IMG/VR virus record: IMGVR_UViG_3300026483_000048
Coordinates: 1-23,232 of that record
Length of the DNA: 23,232 nucleotides
Source: a virus
Strand: one strand, 5' to 3'
This document shows, piece by piece, positions 17,081 through 22,550 of this stretch. The translations under genes and the position numbers were made by a program. Each line of letters starts with the position of its first letter. Within the stretch, counting starts at the first letter, position 1. Below the pieces are notes generated by a model. That model saw only the letters and a list, made by a program, of their open reading frames with translations, searched no databases and was not told the origin of the DNA.

Positions 17081-17310
17081 TTCTTGCTTAAACCACCCAG
17101 TATTGTTCCCCAGTTACTTGCTTTTCTTGTTTGCTGTGGGGTCATAGCTTTTGGCATTACAAATCCATAATCCTTACTTAACCTATCTAATGCTCCTGCA
17201 TGAACTCCTGCATAATCTGCTATTCTTTTTCTACTAGCATCAGGATTCTTTGCTATAAAATCTTTTGCTCTTTTACCAAACTCATCATACTTTTCTTTTG
17301 TGTATTTCAT
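17077..17310 (-). CDS. Small HTH DNA-binding protein
   Basis: 77 residues, basic. The segment ASRKRIADYAGVHAGALDRL is a helix-turn-helix-like pattern: a helix RKRIADYAG, a turn VHAG and a second helix ALDRLSKDYG. The C-terminal tail is QQTRKASNWG. It is coupled by ATGA to the Q-like gene downstream and its start shares a base with the stop of the VRR-like gene upstream. It may regulate phage or host transcription. Not recognised as a named family. Confidence 0.5.
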   Translation of the reverse strand: MKYTKEKYDEFGKRAKDFIAKNPDASRKRIADYAGVHAGALDRLSKDYGFVMPKAMTPQQTRKASNWGTILGGLSKK

Positions 17311-17633
17311 TATGATATATCCACCTCTCTACATACCCATTTGTTATTCTTCTTATGCCACCCTTGAACAAGTAGCACCCAATTAGCATTTCTTAAATGA
17401 TGGATAGCATCACTATCCTCCATTTTCTTTACCCTTGCACTAATGTTACTGTAGCTAGTGACTTGGATTCCTACTGTGTTGCCCTTACTGTCTATTGCTA
17501 GTAAGTCTATAATGCCAAACAAATCTTGTCTTATCTTGGCAAAAGCGTTCCATCTTTCTACAATAGCAACTAAAGGATAGTCTCCACTATCTCGTAGCTT
17601 CTTCAGAGTCCTTTGTGTCGGGCTTATCGCCAT
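17310..17633 (-). CDS. VRR-NUC-like (PD-(D/E)XK fold) protein
   Basis: 107 residues from ATG 17633; a perfect GGAGG sits 6 nt upstream of it but directly abuts the alternative ATG at 17639. SPTQRTLKKLRDSG, AIVERWNAFAKIRQDLFGII then DLLAID..GNTVGIQVTSYS is the layout of VRR-NUC-like, resolvase-fold proteins found in phages. Glu26 and Asp37/Asp43 are in place, but the usual (D/E)-x-K is replaced by Gln57-Val-Thr, so catalysis is uncertain. The C-terminal WVLLVQGWHKKNNKWVCREV is conserved-looking. It overlaps the 3' end of the upstream small gene by 47 nt in another frame. Confidence 0.6.
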   Translation of the reverse strand: MAISPTQRTLKKLRDSGDYPLVAIVERWNAFAKIRQDLFGIIDLLAIDSKGNTVGIQVTSYSNISARVKKMEDSDAIHHLRNANWVLLVQGWHKKNNKWVCREVDIS

Positions 17634-17739
17634 CCTCATCCTCCTCTCTAACTACATTGCCTTTAAATATTCTATTCCACGCTTCTTCTAATTCTTCTTC
17701 ACTTATATCTTGCTTTCTTCTACCACTACCCTTACCCAT
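17587..17739 (-). CDS. Small phage protein with GKGSGRR N-terminus
   Basis: 50 residues. The beginning GKGSGRRKQDISEEELEEAW then NRIFKG matches a small family often seen in phages ('GKGSxRR..D...(f)..NWDrIFG'). The second half is acidic (REEDEDGDKPDTKDSEEAT). SD AGGAGG lies 7-8 nt upstream. It starts inside the last codons of the upstream gene and its last 47-53 nt overlap the VRR-like gene in another frame. The function of this family is not known to me. Confidence 0.6.
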   Translation of the reverse strand: MGKGSGRRKQDISEEELEEAWNRIFKGNVVREEDEDGDKPDTKDSEEATR

Positions 17740-18013
17740 CACAATCCCTCCTTACTTTACATACTTTATGTTTATCATAATATCTTACGCTGTTGTTTTT
17801 CATGTCTATGTTTTTAATTTGCGTTCCTTCTGGCAAATAAATATATTCTTTTTGCAAACACTTGTATTCCATTTCAACTTTGTTTGGGTCTGGATAATGT
17901 AAGTCTACATATAAGACAGCTTCTTGACAGCTATTAAACGACCCTACATATTGCCAATCTGTTAAAGGTTCTGGTGCTAAATTAATTACCATTACAAATG
18001 CAAACTCAATCAT
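17732..18013 (-). CDS. Small protein with hydrophobic N-terminus, unknown
   Basis: 93 residues. The first ~14 residues are hydrophobic (MIEFAFVMVINLAP), possibly a short signal or membrane anchor. WQYVGSFNSCQEAVLYVDLH follows, and four Cys (29, 52, 85, 91) that could pair outside the cytoplasm. The N-terminal pattern 'APEPLTDWQYVGSF.SC..A..YV' is reminiscent of small secreted phage proteins, but I cannot name the family. SD AAGGAG 6-7 nt upstream. Its 3' end carries the SD of the next gene and overlaps it by 8 nt. Confidence 0.5.
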   Translation of the reverse strand: MIEFAFVMVINLAPEPLTDWQYVGSFNSCQEAVLYVDLHYPDPNKVEMEYKCLQKEYIYLPEGTQIKNIDMKNNSVRYYDKHKVCKVRRDCDG

Positions 18014-18016
18014 GAT

Positions 18017-18181
18017 TTACTCCTTAAAGTTTCCTTTAGTTATAATCCTTCCTGTTAGTTCGTGTGCAATATTAAAATCTTTCTTATTATAATTCATTAT
18101 AAATTTGTAACCATCATATATAAATTGATGTTCTTTCCATGCTTCTTTATTCTTTTTCAGTGCTTCCTTACCCTTTGCCAT
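18017..18181 (-). CDS. Small basic protein, unknown
   Basis: 54 residues from ATG 18181, chosen because GGAG lies 9-10 nt upstream; a version from 18202 adds seven residues without an SD. The sequence MAKGKEALKKNKEAWKEHQF then IYDGYKFIMNYNKKDF has a basic helix followed by a possible beta hairpin. It overlaps the zinc-ribbon gene upstream by 14 nt and lies 3 nt from the gene downstream. No family recognised; a nucleic-acid or protein binder is plausible from charge only. Confidence 0.5.
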   Translation of the reverse strand: MAKGKEALKKNKEAWKEHQFIYDGYKFIMNYNKKDFNIAHELTGRIITKGNFKE

Positions 18182-18335
18182 CTTTCTCACTCCAATATAC
18201 ATTTAGTATTGTTTCACACTTTGGGCAACTATACTGACTCCACATTAAGTATTGACTATCATCTTCGTCATCATTATCCCAATCATTTCCCCATATCATT
18301 TCTACATCTTTACATTTAGGACAACTGATATTCAT
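18168..18335 (-). CDS. Zinc-ribbon microprotein
   Basis: 55 residues. Two CPKC knuckles (residues 5-8 and 37-40) flank an acidic linker (WDNDDEDDSQYL), giving a C-x2-C ... C-x2-C zinc ribbon. Such proteins usually bind DNA, RNA or a protein partner. It shares ATGA with the upstream Cys-rich gene and overlaps the downstream gene by 14 nt. SD GGAG lies within the 3' end of the upstream gene. Zinc binding is likely from the four Cys; the target is unknown. Confidence 0.65.
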   Translation of the reverse strand: MNISCPKCKDVEMIWGNDWDNDDEDDSQYLMWSQYSCPKCETILNVYWSEKDGKG

Positions 18336-18487
18336 TTCTTCTCCTTACAAAAACCTTTAGAATTAAACTCTCCTATTTCTGCGTTTAAACAACACCACCA
18401 TTTCCCATCAGAATATATTTTTGCTTTCTTTTTACATGAATGGCAAACAGGATTACTTGGTATTTTTATCGTTTTTGCAGATTCCAT
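18332..18487 (-). CDS. Cys-rich zinc-binding microprotein (paralogue A)
   Basis: 51 residues. PVCHSCKKKAKIYSDGKWWC then C, and GFCK near the end, give four or five Cys in the order C-x2-C ... CC ... C. The protein clearly resembles that of the gene just upstream (18453-18614): both show VCHxC, then A....D.KW.C..N, then a final G-[IF]-C-K. The SD is AAGGA. The stop overlaps the zinc-ribbon ATG. GTTTAAAC at 18383-18390 encodes part of CCLNA. Function unknown; zinc-binding inferred. Confidence 0.6.
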   Translation of the reverse strand: MESAKTIKIPSNPVCHSCKKKAKIYSDGKWWCCLNAEIGEFNSKGFCKEKK

Positions 18488-18614
18488 GATTTTCCTTTAT
18501 GTCATACCAATTAAAATAGCAATACCATTTCTTATCACTATCCATAAACATAGCATCACGACCACATTTATGACAAACAAATTTCTCTCCGTAAACTTCT
18601 TTAGTCCTCGTCAT
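18453..18614 (-). CDS. Cys-rich zinc-binding microprotein (paralogue B)
   Basis: 53 residues from ATG 18614, which lies within the last codons of the DUF3310 gene. A start at 18638 would add eight residues but has no SD. FVCHKCGRDAMFMDSDKKWY then CYFNW, and later HGICKND, place four Cys (14, 17, 31, 46 approximately) in a likely zinc knuckle. It is paralogous to the next gene. It overlaps that gene by 35 nt in another frame. Function not known. Confidence 0.6.
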   Translation of the reverse strand: MTRTKEVYGEKFVCHKCGRDAMFMDSDKKWYCYFNWYDIKENHGICKNDKNTK

Positions 18615-18897
18615 GTAACTCGTCATCAATCCATTCATCTTGTTTAGCTTTAACTTCTAATAGCTTTAATTCTGTTTGATGAACTTTAATCATTTGTTCA
18701 AGATACCATATTGCTTTCTTACAGTCATCTATCTTATCAGTCAGCTTCTCTGATTTTAAACCTTCTCTACTAATATACTTTAGTGCATTGCCTTTAATGT
18801 AGCCATAAAATTCTTCCTTGCTCATCTTGGCTTCCATATACTCTATTGTTTCTATCCCACCTTTTTTGTAATGGTCAGGATTTATTGTGTCACTCAT
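18601..18897 (-). CDS. DUF3310 family protein
   Basis: 98 residues. INPDHYKKGGIETIEYMEAK then EEFYGYIKGNALKYISR and KIDDCKKAIWYLEQMI is the defining pattern of DUF3310, a small family common in phages and sometimes linked to nucleotide kinase-like genes. Its activity is not established. The C-terminal tail is acidic (DEWIDDELHDED). SD AAGGAG is 6 nt upstream. First gene of the leftward small-gene block. A -10-like TATACT lies ~30 nt upstream on this strand, with GTTTAAAC near the -35 position. Confidence 0.85.
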   Translation of the reverse strand: MSDTINPDHYKKGGIETIEYMEAKMSKEEFYGYIKGNALKYISREGLKSEKLTDKIDDCKKAIWYLEQMIKVHQTELKLLEVKAKQDEWIDDELHDED

Positions 18898-18913
18898 TTT
18901 TACTCCTTATAAT
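18885..18913 (+). promoter_or_regulatory. Candidate promoter for pqqA
   Basis: TTGTGT (18885-18890), 17-nt spacer, perfect TATAAT (18908-18913). Transcription would start near 18920 and give an ~80-nt leader that contains the GTTTAAAC at 18945. The -35 matches only 3-4 of 6 and the -10 overlaps the SD of the divergent DUF3310 gene on the other strand, so this could be coincidence. Confidence 0.4.
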
Positions 18914-19002
18914 CATTAGTATAAACTCATACATTGTTCACTCTGTTTAAACTTACTTTGCAATTAAAATAAAGCCTTGATTAACCAACAAGGAACTTAA
19001 TT

Positions 19003-19074
19003 ATGTGGACAAAACCATCAGCTACTGAAATGAGATTTGGCTTTGAAGTTACAATGTATGTAATGAACAAGTAA
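19003..19074 (+). CDS. pqqA: PQQ precursor peptide PqqA (phage-encoded)
   Basis: 23-codon ORF, the usual PqqA length, with SD AAGGAA (18990-18995) 7 nt upstream. The peptide begins MWTKP and contains RFGFEVTMYVMNK. PqqA of Klebsiella is also 23 residues, begins MWKKP and has RLGFEVTMY, so spacing agrees residue for residue. Glu15 and Tyr19, which PqqE (radical SAM, aided by PqqD) crosslinks to build pyrroloquinoline quinone, are both present. It lies alone on the + strand between the leftward DUF3310 and SSB-like genes. No pqqB, C, D, E or F is in the window, so maturation would depend on host enzymes. Likely an auxiliary metabolic gene raising PQQ supply for dehydrogenases during infection (inference). 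Alternative: decoy substrate of host PqqE. Confidence 0.88.
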   Translation: MWTKPSATEMRFGFEVTMYVMNK

Positions 19075-19097
19075 AAAAAAGGGGGCGGTTAGCCCCC
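19073..19097 (-). terminator. Intrinsic terminator of the leftward replication operon
   Basis: GGGGGC (19081-19086), loop GGTTA, GCCCCC (19092-19097), with eight A at 19073-19080 on the + strand. On the minus strand this reads as a 6-bp GC stem followed by T8, a textbook rho-independent terminator 12 nt past the SSB-like stop. On the + strand it follows pqqA at once but lacks a T-run, so there it may only protect the 3' end. Confidence 0.85.
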
Positions 19098-19109
19098 AAT
19101 CCCCCCTAG

Positions 19110-19412
19110 TTAAAACGGCACATCTTCTGATACTTGGTCAAAACCTTCTTTAGCTTGTGGAGCAGTTGTATTACTACCCCCCTCATCTTTAAAAAACACT
19201 TTGGTGTTACCTAGTATAGCTCCTCTTGTTCCAGCTTCTCTTTCTTCTTGAGTCACTGATTGAGTTACCATACCATTGTTATCATATTGGTCTTTCTCAT
19301 CTAAATTAACAAATGCGGTTAAGTTGAGATAAGTGCCTTTCTTACCATCAATAAGTTTAGACTTATCAATCTTTGTTACATCAATACTTGCTGAAATACC
19401 TACTGTTGCCAT
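19110..19412 (-). CDS. SSB-like single-stranded DNA-binding protein
   Basis: 100 residues. The N-terminal ~75 residues look like a small OB-type beta fold (VGISASIDVTKIDKSKL, GTYLNLTAFVNLDEKDQYD, GAILGNTKVFFKD). A disordered Gly/Gln stretch follows and the protein ends EDVPF, like the acidic DDDIPF tip by which SSB recruits repair and replication proteins. Small SSB-like proteins of this form occur next to YqaJ/annealing pairs in phages. It overlaps the exonuclease gene by 1 nt, has SD AGGAGA, and is the last gene before the terminator. The role is well supported by the tail and place. Confidence 0.7.
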   Translation of the reverse strand: MATVGISASIDVTKIDKSKLIDGKKGTYLNLTAFVNLDEKDQYDNNGMVTQSVTQEEREAGTRGAILGNTKVFFKDEGGSNTTAPQAKEGFDQVSEDVPF

Positions 19413-20029
19413 TAGTTATTCTCCTTAATAAATTTAACTGAATCCATAACCTCTACTACAAAATCATGAATATCTCTTTCTAGACGACCTATTAAATCAT
19501 CATCTCTTTCTACTCTTTTGATAAAGAGTTTATAGTCACCAAAATCAGGATGATAGCAAACAAAATCACACCACTTCCTACCTGTGCAACTCATTTGCCA
19601 TTGCATTTGATGAATATATCTTTTGGGAATTACTGCGTTTTGCAATATCTCCGTATGCGTTGTAGCTTGAGGACACTTGATTTCTATAAGCCCCTCATCT
19701 CCTACCATGCCATCAGGACTAGCCCCTGACATCATAACTTTTGGGTGGTCTATAAAACCTACTTCTTTAACATCTACATTTTTAAGAAGCCCTAGCTTTG
19801 CTATGTAAGCGTTTCTAGCTTCATCTTCATACTCAACCCCATGTCTCATAGCCTCATTCATAAATATCTTTACAGGCTTTCCTGTTAGTTGCTCGGTAAT
19901 GAGTTGCGTTCTGTATTTTCGTTTATACATACTTTCGCCATTCTTAACCTTAACAATGACATTATCTACATTACTAGCGGTGACTTTACCTACCCTAGCT
20001 TGAAACCACTCATCACTCCGTTGTTCCAT
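19412..20029 (-). CDS. YqaJ-type (lambda Exo-like) recombination exonuclease
   Basis: 205 residues. MEQRSDEWFQARVGKVTASN is the signature start of the YqaJ family. RHGVEYEDEAR (Glu66), SGASPDGMVG (Asp106) and LIEIKCP (Glu116-x-Lys118) give the PD-(D/E)XK active site. The enzyme degrades one strand of double-stranded DNA from ends and passes the single strand to a partner annealing protein, which is encoded just upstream here. Length agrees with other YqaJ exonucleases. It overlaps the annealing gene by 1 nt (TAATG) and the SSB-like gene by 1 nt. Strong assignment. Confidence 0.92.
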   Translation of the reverse strand: MEQRSDEWFQARVGKVTASNVDNVIVKVKNGESMYKRKYRTQLITEQLTGKPVKIFMNEAMRHGVEYEDEARNAYIAKLGLLKNVDVKEVGFIDHPKVMMSGASPDGMVGDEGLIEIKCPQATTHTEILQNAVIPKRYIHQMQWQMSCTGRKWCDFVCYHPDFGDYKLFIKRVERDDDLIGRLERDIHDFVVEVMDSVKFIKENN

Positions 20030-20526
20030 TATTTACTTTCCTTTATTTTATTAATGAAAGGAATACATAGTTCCATATCCGAATCAGACAATGTATTGAA
20101 ATAGTTTCTTGCCTTGTCTATACCTTGCTCTTTGTATATGTTCTCTATGCGTTCTAGAACATCTCCTTCTGGCAAATCTTCTCCTTGATAGATATACAAA
20201 CCAATGCCATGTAATGATATAGCTTTTGCTAAACATCTTTGCATAGCTGTGTTGAGTTGCATAGCATTAGGATTCTTAATAGCTTGGTTCTTAAAATCTA
20301 TAACAGGTAATTGTGCAGTGACATTCTTACCAAACGCTTGGACTGTGCAGAACACCATCATACTGCCATCAGGTAATGTCATAGGGTCTGCATAACCCCA
20401 TGTTGCTGATTCATCATGTTGCAATAATGTATCTACTGCCCATGCCCATGATAGATAAGTAAACTTACCTTTCTTTTCTGTGTATTTACTAACATCTATC
20501 TTTCTTAACTCTGCGTATTTACTCAT
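20029..20526 (-). CDS. Sak3/DUF1071-type single-strand annealing protein
   Basis: 165 residues. KGKFTYLSWAWAVDTLLQHD, ATWGYADPMTLPDGSMMVFC, then LNTAMQRCLAKAISLHGIGL and YIYQGEDLP are hallmarks of DUF1071 (Sak3 group of phage annealing proteins). These bind single-stranded DNA and pair it with a complementary strand, with no ATP use. The gene is followed by its usual exonuclease partner, forming a two-part recombinase. Its ATG overlaps the stop of the small gene upstream (ATGA). The C-terminal part after ~residue 125 is helical. Strong assignment. Confidence 0.9.
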   Translation of the reverse strand: MSKYAELRKIDVSKYTEKKGKFTYLSWAWAVDTLLQHDESATWGYADPMTLPDGSMMVFCTVQAFGKNVTAQLPVIDFKNQAIKNPNAMQLNTAMQRCLAKAISLHGIGLYIYQGEDLPEGDVLERIENIYKEQGIDKARNYFNTLSDSDMELCIPFINKIKESK

Positions 20527-20681
20527 GACTTACCCCCAAATATTTCATTTATGATTTGTTGTTTGTAGGCAAGTTGAGACATCTGTTCCATCTCTTGATA
20601 GTCTTTAGCCATTTCTTGTTGTAGTTGGTCTTGTGATTCTTCTTGCTGAACTGCAAGTGATAATTCTGTTGATTTACTCAT
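20523..20681 (-). CDS. Small Gln-rich helical protein, unknown
   Basis: 52 residues: MSKSTELSLAVQQEESQDQL then QQEMAKDYQEMEQMSQLAYK and a short C-terminus ending FGGKS. Almost all helix-forming and rich in Gln, Glu and Met, suggesting a coiled coil. A good SD (AAAGGAG) lies 7-8 nt upstream and the stop overlaps the annealing protein start (ATGA). Because it is coupled to the recombination pair it may be a partner protein or scaffold; no family recognised. Confidence 0.55.
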   Translation of the reverse strand: MSKSTELSLAVQQEESQDQLQQEMAKDYQEMEQMSQLAYKQQIINEIFGGKS

Positions 20682-20725
20682 TGTATTTCTCCTTTCTTGT
20701 TAAAAGTTAATATACTTTACTACTG

Positions 20726-20866
20726 TTAATTTTGTTTGTCAAACTGTTTATTTAATTTATCAAAACCTTTTGATTTATAAACCTTTCCATCTTTACTTGT
20801 TGCTCTATATTCTGCACTTTTAAAAGTGCGTTTAAACTTCTTAATAAACTCATTGGCAGTTAGCAT
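20726..20866 (-). CDS. Small basic protein coupled to the helicase gene
   Basis: 46 residues: MLTANEFIKKFKRTFKSAEY then RATSKDGKVYKSKGFDKLN and KQFDKQN. Strongly basic. Its ATG lies within the last codons of the helicase gene, with SD GGAGAG 3-4 nt upstream of it. It contains the 16-bp palindrome at 20814-20829 and a GTTTAAAC at 20830-20837. A DNA- or nucleoprotein-binding role is likely from charge; family not recognised. Confidence 0.5.
   Translation of the reverse strand: MLTANEFIKKFKRTFKSAEYRATSKDGKVYKSKGFDKLNKQFDKQN
20814..20829. repeat. 16-bp perfect palindrome next to a GTTTAAAC site
   Basis: GCACTTTTAAAAGTGC is a perfect inverted repeat inside the small basic gene; the GTTTAAAC palindrome follows at once (20830-20837). 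Two abutting palindromes inside a coding region are unusual. It could be a protein-binding site or simply reflect Lys/Phe codons (FKSA). Confidence 0.5.
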
Positions 20867-21774
20867 GGTCTCTCCGAAAATCTCTGTTTAAACTTATTAA
20901 ACCAAAAAGAAAATGTCCCCTCAAACGGATGATTTCTTTGCTTCTGAACCATTAAGTATGAAGTGCAAGGGTTATCTCCCTCCTCTAATTCTCCTAACAT
21001 CTTTGCCTGTTCTATATCTTTTCTTCTATGCAAACAGATAATATTGTCTGTCAGATTTCTAATGTGGCTACTACCTAAAATGTGTGAAGCGTCAGGTATC
21101 ACTGTTTCATCTGCTAGTTTTTTAGTATGAGCAACCAAAAACACATGAATGTTAAGGTCTCTTGCAAGGCAACTAATTTTGTTAATAAACTTTTTCTGAC
21201 TTGCGTAATCATCTTCAGCAATACTATCTACTTTCATCAAACTGTCTATAACAAAAACATCACAGTCATGAACATTTTTTCCAAAGTGTAGACTTGCTAC
21301 TAAATCATCTTCAGATGTTGTCCCTTGTGCATTAAATAACCACAACTTATTTTTGTATTTTTCACAAAACTCCTCAATATGTTGGTCATAAGCTTCTCTG
21401 ATTCCTGTCTGTTGAATCATTTTTGCTATCTGAATTACAGGTCTCATCTCCATACTAGCTACTAAAACATTTGTATAGGTCATTAAGTTAAGTAATACTT
21501 GTGATAAAAAGGTAGTTTTTCCTGACCCTGAACTGCCTGTCAAGATTGTTACCTCTCCTCGCCTTACAAGAAAATTACTATCCTCGTCAGTTTTTTGAAA
21601 GCCTAAAGAAAACCCAGAGTTTTTTTCATTACGATAATAATTTTTTACATCATCTACTAAATTATCTGTCGTTTTTACTTTAAAATCTGTTTCTTCTTCA
21701 TAGAAACCACCCTCTTGCAAAGTTTTTCTGTTGATAGTCAACTGCTCTACAATGCTACCGACATCAGTTTTCAT
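20860..21774 (-). CDS. DnaB/RecA-like replicative helicase
   Basis: 304 residues. GEVTILTGSSGSGKTTFLSQ contains the Walker A motif (residues 80-88) and CDVFVIDSL at 171-179 is Walker B. FLVAHTKK and SSHIRNLTDNIICLHR follow the DnaB-type order (sensor and post-Walker segments), and KQRNHPFEG near residue 278 resembles the arginine-finger region of DnaB/Twinkle-like helicases. It lacks a DnaG-type or long N-terminal domain (only ~70 residues), so it is a short form, as in other small phages. It unwinds DNA at the fork. It overlaps the replication protein gene upstream by 4 nt. GTTTAAAC at 20886-20893. Confidence 0.9.
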   Translation of the reverse strand: MKTDVGSIVEQLTINRKTLQEGGFYEEETDFKVKTTDNLVDDVKNYYRNEKNSGFSLGFQKTDEDSNFLVRRGEVTILTGSSGSGKTTFLSQVLLNLMTYTNVLVASMEMRPVIQIAKMIQQTGIREAYDQHIEEFCEKYKNKLWLFNAQGTTSEDDLVASLHFGKNVHDCDVFVIDSLMKVDSIAEDDYASQKKFINKISCLARDLNIHVFLVAHTKKLADETVIPDASHILGSSHIRNLTDNIICLHRRKDIEQAKMLGELEEGDNPCTSYLMVQKQRNHPFEGTFSFWFNKFKQRFSERPC

Positions 21775-22364
21775 AAAGCACCTCTGATTTGTGTTGGTGA
21801 TTTAGGATTATCATTCCACCTTTCTTGATTAATAATAACTTCGGGGCTAGGATTAAAACCCTCTAACCACTCTCTCGTTTTTTTCATAGTAGCAGTCCAA
21901 GAAATAATTTTTTTTGAAATGTCATCAAGTTTTTTTGATTTCCATTTTTCTAAACAACCTTTCTTATTTACTTTTCTTTTGTCAGGTAACGACTCCCACC
22001 ATTTTTCAAAATGTTCCGCAGTGCCTTTAACAACTTCTGATTTTAAAACTGTAAGCATTGATTCTTTTTTTAAGTCTTGCTCTGTTACTTCATAGAACCA
22101 ATTTTTTGCGTTTAAACTAGCGTATATTTTTTCTAGTTTTTTCTCATCTTGTCTTAAACGAAAGGCACAAGATTTCATGTCAGGCAATACTCCATTGAAT
22201 TGCGAAGCTAAATCCCACGCTTCTCTTAAAAACAGTTTTTCTGTCTCCGACAATTCCATGTAGGTATGGTCATTGAGAATATCTCCGCCATACATTTTAT
22301 ACCACGACATTTTATTTTTATGTTTGTAGTGTTGGAACTTGTCCCAATTTTTTATTTTAAACAT
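21771..22364 (-). CDS. Replication initiator/primosomal-like protein (DUF1376-like)
   Basis: 197 residues. Residues ~20-90 (WYKMYGGDILNDHTYMELSE then FLREAWDLASQFNGVLPD) resemble the N-terminal domain of DUF1376/YdaU-type proteins. These are encoded before helicase genes in many phages and probably open the origin and load the helicase. The C-terminal half is basic and helical (KKGCLEKWKSKKLDDISKKI), with a WTATMKKTREWLEGF stretch. Start chosen because AAGGA lies ~8 nt upstream. It shares ATGA with the helicase gene. Position immediately before the helicase supports a loader or initiator. GTTTAAAC at 22110-22117 and just upstream at 22381. Confidence 0.65.
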   Translation of the reverse strand: MFKIKNWDKFQHYKHKNKMSWYKMYGGDILNDHTYMELSETEKLFLREAWDLASQFNGVLPDMKSCAFRLRQDEKKLEKIYASLNAKNWFYEVTEQDLKKESMLTVLKSEVVKGTAEHFEKWWESLPDKRKVNKKGCLEKWKSKKLDDISKKIISWTATMKKTREWLEGFNPSPEVIINQERWNDNPKSPTQIRGAL

Positions 22365-22382
22365 TATTTTTCCTTTTTATGT

Positions 22383-22550
22383 TTAAACAGATTTAGTTAA
22401 ATACTCCTGAATTTCATACTGTCTTAATTTTGGTATCTGTTGATTAATAAACCATTTTGAAACCGCTTGTCTACTGATTTGTAATTTGTCTGCAATGTCA
22501 GATTGATTCCTAAAATTTTCTAGCAGATATTCAAATGTAATTTTTTCCAT
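22383..22550 (-). CDS. Cro-like HTH transcription regulator
   Basis: 55 residues. The pattern NQSDIADKLQISRQAVSKWF is a clear helix-turn-helix: first helix SDIADKLQ, turn ISR, recognition helix QAVSKWF. The protein's size and fold type match Cro and YdaS-like regulators. SD AGGAG lies 6 nt upstream and a strong leftward promoter 25-60 nt upstream. It is the first gene of the leftward replication operon and probably controls it and the divergent rightward promoter. Its stop codon is inside a GTTTAAAC copy (22381-22388). Whether the phage is temperate cannot be told: no integrase or CI-type gene is in the window. Confidence 0.8.
   Translation of the reverse strand: MEKITFEYLLENFRNQSDIADKLQISRQAVSKWFINQQIPKLRQYEIQEYLTKSV

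Noticed and set aside
17615-18647. Rightward hydrophobic frames (17615-17902, 18062-18319, 18252-18647) over the small-gene block
   Set aside because: They are antisense to coupled leftward genes with SDs; hydrophobicity follows from antisense of Lys/Glu codons.
19889-20395. Rightward frames at 19889-20104 and 20204-20395
   Set aside because: Antisense to the YqaJ exonuclease and annealing genes, which are firmly identified.
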